Below are positions 9,301 to 17,424 of a stretch of DNA of 50,851 bases, in pieces (position 1 is the stretch's first letter; every line of letters begins with the position of its first letter). Origin of the DNA: Nitriliruptoraceae bacterium (GTDB lineage Bacteria; Actinomycetota; Nitriliruptoria; Nitriliruptorales; Nitriliruptoraceae). The DNA lies in the NCBI GenBank assembly GCA_020832455.1, contig JAFIEQ010000011.1, positions 1 through 50,851 of the forward strand, in the 5' to 3' direction. Position numbers and translations under genes: made by a program. Below the pieces are notes generated by a model. That model ran no database searches. It saw nothing but the letters and a program-made list of their open reading frames with translations, and was not told the origin of the DNA.

Positions 9301-9775
9301 CCCCAAGGGCGTCGAGCCCGCGACCGTCGAGGTGACCGACTGGTTCGCGCCCGGTCGCTACCTGGAGCTCAGCGACGCGGAACGCGTCGACCGCGAGGCC
9401 TACGAGCTCGCGGACGCCGGCATCGCGGTCGAGCTCGGCGGCGCCATCGAGGCCGCCGAGCACGAGGTCGACCGTGCACCGACGGAGCTCTTCCTCCCGC
9501 CGCCCGACGACGGCAAGGTCCTCGCGGTGCAGGGCGAGATCCGGACCTTCGAGGTGTGGGTCCAGGACGCCGCCTGCGGGCGCATCCCGGTCCCCTCGCG
9601 ACCCGCGCCGGCCATCGGGGTCCGCCGGCTGACCACGCAGGTCCGCGACGAGCGCGACGCCTCCGTGCTGGCCACTGCCTCGACCGTGGCGCAGGCCCAC
9701 CAGCACGTCCGCTACGAGCACGCCGGCGCCGTCGTCGTGCTGGCGGACGACCTGCGCCCCACGCCCGAGCTCTGA
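6368..9775 (+). CDS. DUF6603-like large beta-rich protein
   Basis: 1135 residues. An N-terminal helical, acidic region (~1-240) is followed by ~650 residues of repeating amphipathic strands rich in Gly and Leu. The central section (VGLGLGPFQATVSGVG, then EFLPPTGIGLRLDAS, GSDGYSLLVVIQASFPPIAL, GVGGIVGLNRSIDVDGL, APEDPVGNAPALIEEL, LSVGGFHPRF and YLAVTTNSLQFGA) matches from memory the DUF6603 family, whose function is unknown. The strand alternation suggests a long beta-solenoid or beta-barrel-like surface. The C-terminal ~250 residues are a separate mixed domain. No signal peptide is visible. The gene is coupled to the M64 gene (TGATG overlap) and 9 bases before the next gene. Confidence 0.75.
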   Translation: MATSTAQRLAHELSSSLQLLLPRLGDPIGLLHLLHDLGVPFEDTAGWLGVDVDELVDLDALDDDEEPPPADMPSVIDDVYDAVTLLVGLVPDDEEEGFEALEVLDAVDAVLQAAEGIVGQLDGLIAGAAQLVDGDALETLPRRLLEWLVVERLETTRPLATLVLEIAGVVERWTVPGVPSTETTPGTPAAYRKRFHVAQLAALAQDPGHALTDAHGWGDPDEPLDTLPFARLFARILRASRVPVAVDGVTGELAGPMFRAGPTDQLPTAIEVVLELDGGQALTDGTTLRNLPSGASVVLEASGDLSLEAGLRVEPPFRVGPTEPGAELAGRVGLTIHAAGGDEPVILFGDAGGTRLEAAAWRVGAGLDAAADLDGAGWGFVVGARIDDGSLVIDLGSGDGFIASVLPPELRVPFDLDLTFDRGGLRISGQAGLEASWSPGVALGPLALDRLAFEVLVAGDGIGIAGRAVVGLGLGPFQATVSGVGAAIQVGVGSEQSGSDDGASVEVRGEFLPPTGIGLRLDASVITGGGMIDRSPDGTRYSGALELELAGIGIHAIGLLDTQLPDGSDGYSLLVVIQASFPPIALPFGFTLTGVGGIVGLNRSIDVDGLRERFASGTVGRILAPEDPVGNAPALIEELGEVFPATAGTVVVGPTLQLGWSAFVRFDLGVFIELPGPTRVVLLGSVRAVIADPSGRPVLKLRLDVIGELDLVKRSLKFDAVLVDSQLLEVFELTGGAAFRLYWGDTPNVVLSVGGFHPRFDPAPLSFPPSLQRVAMTRGRRADRFYLRFEGYLAVTTNSLQFGAAAEVVLRASRFVAEGSFAFDVLIRTDPFRFELDLEASLRISYRGRTLAGVKISGALSGPGPVDFTGRLEFKILFVTISWRGSFQLGDSSPPAVQAIDDLVAELLPELEDPANLSAAGSDPSVTIEPDDAPAGVAFVLPNSRLTWQQRRAPLHLRLERLDGAPLTRPTLAWVTAAPKGVEPATVEVTDWFAPGRYLELSDAERVDREAYELADAGIAVELGGAIEAAEHEVDRAPTELFLPPPDDGKVLAVQGEIRTFEVWVQDAACGRIPVPSRPAPAIGVRRLTTQVRDERDASVLATASTVAQAHQHVRYEHAGAVVVLADDLRPTPEL

Positions 9776-9784
9776 GGAGGGTCG

Positions 9785-12565
9785 ATGTCCGGTCAGGTGG
9801 TGTTCCGTGCGTGGTCACGCGACGCGTTGTCGGCGCTGATCGACGGCGAGGACGCGGGGCGCTCGATCGCGTCGCTGCCGCTCGCGCTGCACACGGAGCG
9901 CTCCGGTAGCGAGCAGGTCGACGGGGCGAGCGTGTCCTTCGTGCTGGCCGGCCCGCGCGACGTCGCGGCGTTGGCCGCCGGCTCGATCGTCCGCCGGTCA
10001 CCGGAACCCGACACGCCGGACGCCGAGGTGGAGATGCAGCCCTTCGTCGTCTTCGACGACCCCGGGTTGCCGTGGCGCTACACCCCCGGCGCGAACCCGG
10101 AGCCGAGCGAGGGTCTACGGCCGTGGCTCGCGCTGGTGGTCGGCCCGGAGGACGAGGTCGTCCCGAAGCGTGATCGGGTCACCATCGAGGCGGCGACGAT
10201 CGACGCCCACCCGCTGGGCGCCGCCGGCACCGACGCCCACGTGCAGGAAGCCGACGGGACCACCATCTCCCGGCTGCTCTCCCGCCGGAAGCTCGAACCG
10301 GACACGCACTACGTCGCCGTCGTCGTGCCGACGACCACGATCGACGGCGGCGGTGAGCTCGTCGACGCCTGGGAGCCGGGGCAGGGGTCGGTGACCCTGC
10401 CGTGCTTCGACCGGTGGACCTTCCGCACCGGCCCGGCGGGCGACTTCCTCAGCCTGGCCAAGCGGCTGGAGCCCTACGCCTCGCCGTCCATCGGTCGGGC
10501 GGCCATCACCTACCACCCGGTCCCCGAAGCCCCGGAGCTGTCCATCCGCGGCGCGCTGGCGCCGGTCGGCAGCTCCGACGAGCCGCTCCCCGACGAGGTC
10601 GCCGACCACCTCGCCGCGCTGCACACGGAGGCCACCGACGACGACGAGCCCGACGGTGCCGGTCGGCCCGTGGTCGGCCTGCCCCGCTACGGCCGCGCCT
10701 GGACCCGGTTCGGTGGCCGCCCCTGGAACCGCTCGATCGACGACGACCCCCGCCACCGCGGTGTCGCCGGGATCGGTGCGCGGCTGGAGCAGGACGCCTC
10801 CGAGGACCTCGACGCCGAGGTGGCACGCCAGAGCGGTGCGCTGGACGCCGCGAGCCAGCGTGTCCGCGACCTCGCCATCGGGCTCACCGCCAGCACCTCG
10901 CTGTGGGACCGACGGTTGCCCGACGACCCGGCGGGCCGCCTGCAGATCCTGGGCCCGGCGCTGCGCCGGGTGATGACCAGCAGCGGATCGCTGCGTGCGC
11001 TGGCCACGGCGGACGACCGCCCGCTGCCGTCGGCGTGGTTCTCCACCGCCCTGCGACGTGCGCTGCGCCCGGGTCCCGCCCGCACCGCGCTGGCCGCGGA
11101 CGGGGCGATCGCCCCGGCGGCGCTGCTCGCGGCGGCCAACACCTGCCCCGCCCCGCCCGCCATCACCGAGGTCGGGCTGCCGAGCTTCGACGACCTCGGC
11201 GCGGTGCCGTTCGGTGAGGCCGTCGGTGCGCTCGACCCCCGGGGCGACCGGCCCCCGCCCGAGGGGTGGCCGCCGACCTCCGGTGGCGGTGGCGATCCGA
11301 CCCACGGCGGGTTCCCGCCGGGTGGCCAGAACCTGCTCCCGAAGCGGCCTCAGGTCGGTGCGGACCATGCCCGGTCACTGCTCAGCGCGATCGACGGCAC
11401 CGTCGTCGGTGGGACGACCATGTTCCAGCTCGGACAGCGGATCGACGCTGCCGTCGACGCAGGCCGGGCGTTGCCGATGACCAAGCTCGTCGGCCTCGTC
11501 GTCGACAGCGCTCGCCTCGCCGACGAACCCGGGTTGGCCTCCGACATCGACCAACGCTGCACCGACCTGCTCGCCGAACTGTCCGCGCCGCTGGAGACCG
11601 CGGAGGATCAACCTCCACCTGAGGTCGAGGATCCGCAGGCGCTGCTCGACCTCGCCGCCTCGATGGACGACGAGGCCCCGCAGCCCGCCCCGTGCGACCC
11701 GGTCGACACCGACGCGCTCGCCGGTGCGGCCGTGGACGCGTTCGACCCGCGGCGTGACGACGGGCTCGCGCGCCGCCGCGTGTCCGAGCGGTTCCCCGGG
11801 CTCGACGAGGACCACCTGCTGGACCCGCCGGCGCTGTGTCCGGGCCTGGACGTCCCCGTCTGGAAGCTGCTGCGCGAGCACCAGCCGGAGTGGCTGCTGC
11901 CGGGGCTGGGGACGGTGCCGGACGACCGGGTGCTCGCGGTGCAGACCAACGCCGTGTTCACCGACGCGCTGCTCGTCGGGCTCAACACCTCCCTGGTCGC
12001 ACGGCTACGCCGGGCGAACGTGGCCATGGCCCCGGGCTGCACGCCCGTGCGCACGTTCTGGTCCCGCGTGATCGACGTTGACGAGAAGGGCAACCCGATC
12101 GACCCACGTCGGCTCGACGACATCATCGGGGTCCGCGGTTGGACCACCGGCGACCTCGGCGATCCGGCGCACCGTCCGCGCCAGGCCCGTGACGACGACC
12201 TGGTCATCGTGATCCGTGGCGCCCTGCTCGAGCGCTACCCGGACACGCTCGTCTACCTGCTCCCGCAGGAGGTCGAGGCCACGGACACCGCCTCCGAGCC
12301 GGCCCCGGACCCATCACTGCTGCCCCGCTTCCGCGGCTCACTCGGGCCCGGGATCACCTACCTCGGCTTCCCGGGTGTCGACCCCGACGTGCTCGAGGAC
12401 CACGACGTGGTGCTCGAGGAACCACCGACCGGTTTCCGGTTCCGGCTGAAGGACGCGCCGGGACCGGACGCCGACGGTGGGGAGCACGCCGCCGCGACCT
12501 TCGCGACCCCGGTGCGGGTCCGCATCCACGGCCAGTCGTTGATCCCGCCGGAGGAGGACTCGTGA
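9785..12565 (+). CDS. Uncharacterised 926-aa protein of the M64/DUF6603-like operon
   Basis: 926 residues from an ATG with GGAGGG seven bases upstream. No enzyme motif is recognised. The N-terminal third has mixed strands (FVVFDDPGLPWRYTPGANPE, PWLALVVGPEDEV, THYVAVVVPTTTI). A middle block reads VGLPRYGRAWTRFGG, then DDDPRHRGVAGIGARLEQDA and a long helical segment. The C-terminal block (residues ~720-820) has FTDALLVGLNTSLVARL, TPVRTFWSR, DDLVIVIRGALLERYPDTLVYL. I recall the signature VGLN...R.FW...RG.LL.RYP.T from large hypothetical proteins in several phyla, often in similar gene sets. A Pro/Gly-rich linker sits at ~495-520. It overlaps the next gene by 4 bases (GTGA). No signal peptide or membrane segment. 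Confidence 0.7.
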   Translation: MSGQVVFRAWSRDALSALIDGEDAGRSIASLPLALHTERSGSEQVDGASVSFVLAGPRDVAALAAGSIVRRSPEPDTPDAEVEMQPFVVFDDPGLPWRYTPGANPEPSEGLRPWLALVVGPEDEVVPKRDRVTIEAATIDAHPLGAAGTDAHVQEADGTTISRLLSRRKLEPDTHYVAVVVPTTTIDGGGELVDAWEPGQGSVTLPCFDRWTFRTGPAGDFLSLAKRLEPYASPSIGRAAITYHPVPEAPELSIRGALAPVGSSDEPLPDEVADHLAALHTEATDDDEPDGAGRPVVGLPRYGRAWTRFGGRPWNRSIDDDPRHRGVAGIGARLEQDASEDLDAEVARQSGALDAASQRVRDLAIGLTASTSLWDRRLPDDPAGRLQILGPALRRVMTSSGSLRALATADDRPLPSAWFSTALRRALRPGPARTALAADGAIAPAALLAAANTCPAPPAITEVGLPSFDDLGAVPFGEAVGALDPRGDRPPPEGWPPTSGGGGDPTHGGFPPGGQNLLPKRPQVGADHARSLLSAIDGTVVGGTTMFQLGQRIDAAVDAGRALPMTKLVGLVVDSARLADEPGLASDIDQRCTDLLAELSAPLETAEDQPPPEVEDPQALLDLAASMDDEAPQPAPCDPVDTDALAGAAVDAFDPRRDDGLARRRVSERFPGLDEDHLLDPPALCPGLDVPVWKLLREHQPEWLLPGLGTVPDDRVLAVQTNAVFTDALLVGLNTSLVARLRRANVAMAPGCTPVRTFWSRVIDVDEKGNPIDPRRLDDIIGVRGWTTGDLGDPAHRPRQARDDDLVIVIRGALLERYPDTLVYLLPQEVEATDTASEPAPDPSLLPRFRGSLGPGITYLGFPGVDPDVLEDHDVVLEEPPTGFRFRLKDAPGPDADGGEHAAATFATPVRVRIHGQSLIPPEEDS

Positions 12566-15500
12566 GCGAACGCACCCGCCGTCACGCCCTGCACGAGGAG
12601 CTCGTCGAGCTCGAGTCGCGGGTCGACACGGACCGCGCGGTCGCGTCCCGGCTGCGCGGCAACGAGCCACGCGTCGGTCGGGGATCGCGCCCGGACGTGA
12701 CCGCGCGCGACTTCCTGGACGGCCACCGGACCGACCTCACGCGCATCCGTGAGTTGGCCGGGCAGTTGCGTCGCATCGACCTGAAGTACCCGATGGACCG
12801 GTGCGAGCGCCTGGTCCTCGCCCGCCTCCGTCGGATCAAGGCGCCGCGGGAGCTGCTCACCCTGCTGCGTGAGGCCGAGAGCAAGGGCGGGAGGACAGGG
12901 ACCTTCGCCGGCGTGTCGCGCCCACCGGGCGGTGTCGGTGGACTGGCCGGGCGACTCGGCGACATCGGGGCCGTGTCCGGCCGGATCGATGCCGCTGGTG
13001 ACTTGTCCGCTCGGTTGGACGACGTCCGTCTGCAGCGGGTGTCCCAGGACCAGATCGCGCGGCTGCTGACGGTCCCCGACGACCCACGCGTGGAACGCCG
13101 CCAGCTCGAGATCGCCGCGAGCATCCTGGCGGCGGTCCAGGGGCGGGGCGACGTCACGATCGAGCGGCTCGACGACCTGCTGCTCCTCGAGCACGTGGAG
13201 AGGCAGCTCATCGACGCGCTGCGCGCCGCGATCTGTGAGCCCAGGATCGGCTCCGGGCCGATCCCGCCGCCCGATGACGGTCCCGGTGACGACGACGATG
13301 CGGATGACGACGATCCCGATGACGATGACGACCCCGACGATGATCCCGGCGACGGGGACCCCCCGGGGCTGGACCCCTGGACCCAACAGATCGGGGTGCT
13401 GCTGCCGGTCCGCCTGGAGACGCGCTTCGCCCAGGACGACGCCGGGCACCTGCTGAAGCTGCGGATCGTGCCCGACGAGGTCTGGCTCGCCCGGCACGAC
13501 CCCCTGCCGAACCGGCAGGAGATCCGCGAGCTGGAGGCCTACCTGCGCGCCGATCGGGCGGACGACGCGCCGGAGCGCGACGCCAGCTGGGCGGCGCTCG
13601 TCCGCCACCACGGCGGCGGCCGGGCCGTCTGGCTCGTGCGGACGTTCGCGCCGCTCGCGGACGATGACGGGAGCCTCGATCCCGAGGCGGCCGACATCGC
13701 GCTGCGGGAGGAGCCGTTCTTCCCCCGGCTCGAGGGCCTGCCCCCGCAGTTGGAGGTCTGGCTGGCGCGGGGTGGCGCCGCCCCGGAACGCGTCGCCGTG
13801 CTGGACGTCGACGAGGAGCAACTCACCCTCGACCTGCCCGTCCCCGAGGATGCCGACGCCGACGCAGCCGACAACGCCGGCGCGCCCGACGAGGACGCCG
13901 ACGGACCCGTCCCACCCGACCCCGAGCTGCTCCCGCGTTGGTGGGAGTCCTGGGAGCTGGCGCAGCAGGTCGGGCTCGGGACCACGATCGCCCTGGGTGA
14001 CCGCGCCGACGACATCGACGTGCTCTACGTCGTCGGTGTCGGGGGCGGTGACCCCGCCACGCTGTTCACCGACCACCGCGACACGGGCCAGCTGAGCCTG
14101 CTGGCGGCCGGGACCCCCACCGCCACTGTCGACGGCGCGGACGCGGTCGACCTGGAACCACCACCCGAGGTGTGGGACGAGGCCCGTCAGCGCACGCTCG
14201 AGGTCCTCACCGATCCCGTCGAGCAGCACCTCGGGCGCGCACTGACCGGTGATGCCTCGACGCTGACGGGGATGCCAGGCGACGCGGCCTCCATCGAACA
14301 GCCGATGGTCGCCGCGCTGTGGCCGGCGCTGTGGGGCCACCACCTGCGCGATGTGTTGGGCATCGGTGCCGGGGTTGACGCGGCGGGGGACTGGGCCGCG
14401 GGACATCTGGCACCCCGGGGCCCGTTCCCGACGTTGCGCGTCGGCGCCCAGCCCTACGGCGTGCTGCCCGTGACCGCGCTGTCGCGGTGGCAGCCGGCCA
14501 CGGGCGACCCGGACATCGAAGCCGCGATGCTGCCGAGCCTCGCGACCCTGACCGCGACCTGGGCGCAGGCCGCGGAGTCGGGCGGCACGGCCGTGGATGC
14601 GGACGCCGCCGACCTGCTGCGGCTGCTGTCGGCGACCCCGAGCAGTCAGGGCCTGTACAGCAGCACCCTGTGGCCGTTGGAGACCTGGCTGCTGGGGTTC
14701 GCCACGACCCAGGGGTCGGGCTTCACGATCGGTCCGGACGGGCTGAGCTGGGAGGGGCTCAACGCCGCATGGGACGACGACCACCCGCTGCTGGCCGAGC
14801 TGGGGGTCGACCCGCAGCGACGCTACGCCATGCGCGGGTACCGCCACGAGGTGACGCTGACCCTGGCGGGACCCGACGACGACAGCATGCAGATCCGCCC
14901 GGCGCTCGAGGACCTGGCCGATCTGGCCGAGGGTGTCGGTGAGGGCCCCGGTGCCCTGACCGATACGTGGGGCCTGGTGCAACGCCTGCGTCAGGACCAC
15001 GGCGAGGTGGCCGACACCCTGCTCGTGCGGCTGGTCATCCGCTCGTTGCAGCTCGCGGTGGCCGACACCGCCGGTGACGTGGCCGATGCGGCGGGCCGTC
15101 GTCCGCTCGACGAGTGGGCGCCGCCCGCGGGGGAGCGCGACGTGGTCGCGCAGCGGATCCTGCAGGTCGTCGCCGACGGTCCGGGCGACGACGCACGGGC
15201 GACGGCGCTGCAACGCACCATCGATGCGGTCCGCGCGGTCGCGGTCCGCACCGCGGCGTCCATCCACGCGGAGCTGCTCGCGACACTGGACTGCGCCACG
15301 CACCGCATCGACGCCTGGGCGACCGGCATCGCGACCCGCCGGCTGGAGGACGCGCTCGACCACGCGGACCTCGACGGGCCACCGCTGGCGCTCGGGGTGT
15401 ACGGCTGGGTGGAGGCGCCCCGTCCGGCAGGGGCCGGGTCGGTCCCGACCGGCGCCGGGATCCTGCACGCGCCGTCCGAGGACCAGGCCACCACGGCCGC

Positions 15501-17424
15501 GATCCTGCGTGACCGGTCGCGCCACGACCCCGACCCCGACCGCTGGCAGCTTGGCCTGGACTCACGCTCCGCGCGGACCGCCGACCGGCTCGCCTCGCAG
15601 GTCCGCAACGGCCGCCACCTCGGCGAGGTGCTGGGTGCGGAGGTCGAGCAGCTCATCGACGACGGGGACACCCTCGACGCCGTGCGCGCCGCGTTCCCCG
15701 GTGCCGACGAGGCGGAGGGCGGCCGCTGTGACGGGCTCGCCGTGCTCGAGGGCGAGCTCGGCTCGCTGGAGCTCGGTGGTGAGGTCCTCGGCGGGATCGC
15801 GGATCTGCGCCGGGCCGTCGACGCGTACGGCGACCTGCTCGTCGCCACCGCCGTCCACGACGTGGTGCGGGGCCGGCCCGACCACGCCGGGGCCACGTTG
15901 GACGCCGCCGCGGGACTCGCACGTCCCCCGACCCTCGACGTGTTGCACACCGAACGGGAGGGCACCGCCCTGCGGACCCGCTGCCTCAGTGTCCTGACCG
16001 ACCTCGTCGGATCCGCCGCCGCCGACGGCCCGGACCACGCCCGCTCACCGGGCCGGATCGTCGATCCGGCGGTCGCCGCGCTGTTGGCGTCCCAGATCGG
16101 CGCGGCGCAGGACTGGACCTGGCAGCTCGAGGGTCCGTCGGGTTCGACCGAGCTCACCCTTTCGGACCTCGCGCTCGAGCCGGTCGATGCGGTGGCCATG
16201 TCCCGGGGGGACCTGGAACGGCTGGTGCGCCGCCACGCGCCCGACGACGGCGAGGGGACGTTCACCGACCGGGTCGGCAGCGACCGTCACGATCGTTCGC
16301 TGACGCTGCTGGCGGCACTGGCCGGCGAGCCCGCGCTCGCCCGCCACCTCGACGACGACGCCGACGGGACGGCTCCCGATCCGACGCTGGTGTCGCTGCG
16401 CGACCGGTTCGCGCAGCTACGTGCGACCGGTGATGCGCTCGTCGCCCACCTCGAGCAGCTGCGTGGCGTGGGAGACGACGACGCGCTCGACACGGCGCTG
16501 GAGGCCGCCTGGCGGTGGGGGATCATCGCGGACACGGCCACGCGGGAGCCAGCTGCGGACCCCGATGCGGACGCCCCCACGCCCGCCGAGCAGCGGGCGA
16601 CAACCGTGATCGCGCGGCTGCAGGCCCGGCTCGACCGGGCACCCGGCGGCCCCGACCGAGCGGACCCCGACGACCTCGACGCCTCCGATCTGGCCCGCGC
16701 CATGCAGGAGCTGGCCGGCGCCACCGGTGCGCACGTCGCGCTCGGGCGGCTGCCGGTCGGTGCGCTGCCGCCAGGCCTGACCCTCGACACCGGCGTGGTC
16801 CGTGACGACTGGCTGCCGACGGTGGCCGCGGTCCGCGAACCGCTGGCGCGCATCGACGGCATGCAACTCGCCGAGGAGCTCGACGCGGCCGCGCCGTTCG
16901 CGATCCACACCGACCGACCCGACGACGTGTGGCAGACGGCCGTCGCGACGGCCGATCCCAGCGATCCCGGCGCCGACAGCGGGCCGTTGCACGTGCTGCT
17001 GGTCGCCGGCGAGCTCCCGACCGGCGATGTGGCGAGCGGCGACCCGGCGACCGGCGACCCCGCGGCCGGCGGTCCGGAGAGCCCCGCCTCCTCCGATGGC
17101 CAGCTGGTCGCGGTCGGACTCGTCGACCGCTGGTCGGAGACCGTCCCGGGGACCCACCACAGCACGGGTGCCGCGTTCGGGTTCGACGCGCCGGCGTCCC
17201 GACCGCCCCAGGCGATCCTGCTCGCCGTCCCGCCCGACCCCGACGCGCCGCTCGACGGGGCCGTGGTCACCGACATGCTCGCCGAGACCCGCCAGCTGCT
17301 GCGGGCGCGCGCCGCCGGCCCCGACGAGCTGGCCGCGATCGGTGGGTCGATGAGCGGCGTGCTGCTGCCGCAGGCCGGGTCGACCCGGGTCACGCTTGCG
17401 CCGACCGCCGGAGACGACACATGA
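12562..17424 (+). CDS. Uncharacterised 1620-aa protein with Asp-rich linker
   Basis: 1620 residues from a GTG overlapping the previous stop. Residues 1-230 are mostly helical and charged. An extremely Asp/Pro-rich linker (~residues 234-270, bases ~13264-13370) separates this from the main body. The body opens with IGVLLPVRLETRFAQDD, then LKLRIVPDEVWLARHDPLPN, WAALVRHHGGGRAVWLVRTF. A 'LPVRLETRF ... D ... HEP' opening recurs in very large hypothetical proteins of diverse bacteria. Further recognisable stretches are PFPTLRVGAQPYGVLPVTAL, RYAMRGYRHEVTLTLAGPD and GTHHSTGAAFGFDAPASRPP. No catalytic motif, signal peptide or membrane segment was found. The stop overlaps the ATG of the 534-aa gene (ATGA). 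A structural or scaffold role is possible but unproven. Confidence 0.7.
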   Translation: MSERTRRHALHEELVELESRVDTDRAVASRLRGNEPRVGRGSRPDVTARDFLDGHRTDLTRIRELAGQLRRIDLKYPMDRCERLVLARLRRIKAPRELLTLLREAESKGGRTGTFAGVSRPPGGVGGLAGRLGDIGAVSGRIDAAGDLSARLDDVRLQRVSQDQIARLLTVPDDPRVERRQLEIAASILAAVQGRGDVTIERLDDLLLLEHVERQLIDALRAAICEPRIGSGPIPPPDDGPGDDDDADDDDPDDDDDPDDDPGDGDPPGLDPWTQQIGVLLPVRLETRFAQDDAGHLLKLRIVPDEVWLARHDPLPNRQEIRELEAYLRADRADDAPERDASWAALVRHHGGGRAVWLVRTFAPLADDDGSLDPEAADIALREEPFFPRLEGLPPQLEVWLARGGAAPERVAVLDVDEEQLTLDLPVPEDADADAADNAGAPDEDADGPVPPDPELLPRWWESWELAQQVGLGTTIALGDRADDIDVLYVVGVGGGDPATLFTDHRDTGQLSLLAAGTPTATVDGADAVDLEPPPEVWDEARQRTLEVLTDPVEQHLGRALTGDASTLTGMPGDAASIEQPMVAALWPALWGHHLRDVLGIGAGVDAAGDWAAGHLAPRGPFPTLRVGAQPYGVLPVTALSRWQPATGDPDIEAAMLPSLATLTATWAQAAESGGTAVDADAADLLRLLSATPSSQGLYSSTLWPLETWLLGFATTQGSGFTIGPDGLSWEGLNAAWDDDHPLLAELGVDPQRRYAMRGYRHEVTLTLAGPDDDSMQIRPALEDLADLAEGVGEGPGALTDTWGLVQRLRQDHGEVADTLLVRLVIRSLQLAVADTAGDVADAAGRRPLDEWAPPAGERDVVAQRILQVVADGPGDDARATALQRTIDAVRAVAVRTAASIHAELLATLDCATHRIDAWATGIATRRLEDALDHADLDGPPLALGVYGWVEAPRPAGAGSVPTGAGILHAPSEDQATTAAILRDRSRHDPDPDRWQLGLDSRSARTADRLASQVRNGRHLGEVLGAEVEQLIDDGDTLDAVRAAFPGADEAEGGRCDGLAVLEGELGSLELGGEVLGGIADLRRAVDAYGDLLVATAVHDVVRGRPDHAGATLDAAAGLARPPTLDVLHTEREGTALRTRCLSVLTDLVGSAAADGPDHARSPGRIVDPAVAALLASQIGAAQDWTWQLEGPSGSTELTLSDLALEPVDAVAMSRGDLERLVRRHAPDDGEGTFTDRVGSDRHDRSLTLLAALAGEPALARHLDDDADGTAPDPTLVSLRDRFAQLRATGDALVAHLEQLRGVGDDDALDTALEAAWRWGIIADTATREPAADPDADAPTPAEQRATTVIARLQARLDRAPGGPDRADPDDLDASDLARAMQELAGATGAHVALGRLPVGALPPGLTLDTGVVRDDWLPTVAAVREPLARIDGMQLAEELDAAAPFAIHTDRPDDVWQTAVATADPSDPGADSGPLHVLLVAGELPTGDVASGDPATGDPAAGGPESPASSDGQLVAVGLVDRWSETVPGTHHSTGAAFGFDAPASRPPQAILLAVPPDPDAPLDGAVVTDMLAETRQLLRARAAGPDELAAIGGSMSGVLLPQAGSTRVTLAPTAGDDT

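Noticed and set aside
6344-9721. 1125-codon open frame on the minus strand
   Set aside because: It lies antisense to the DUF6603-like gene, is rich in Arg/Gln/Glu without family-like motifs, and is a typical high-GC shadow frame; the plus-strand gene has overlaps and motifs.
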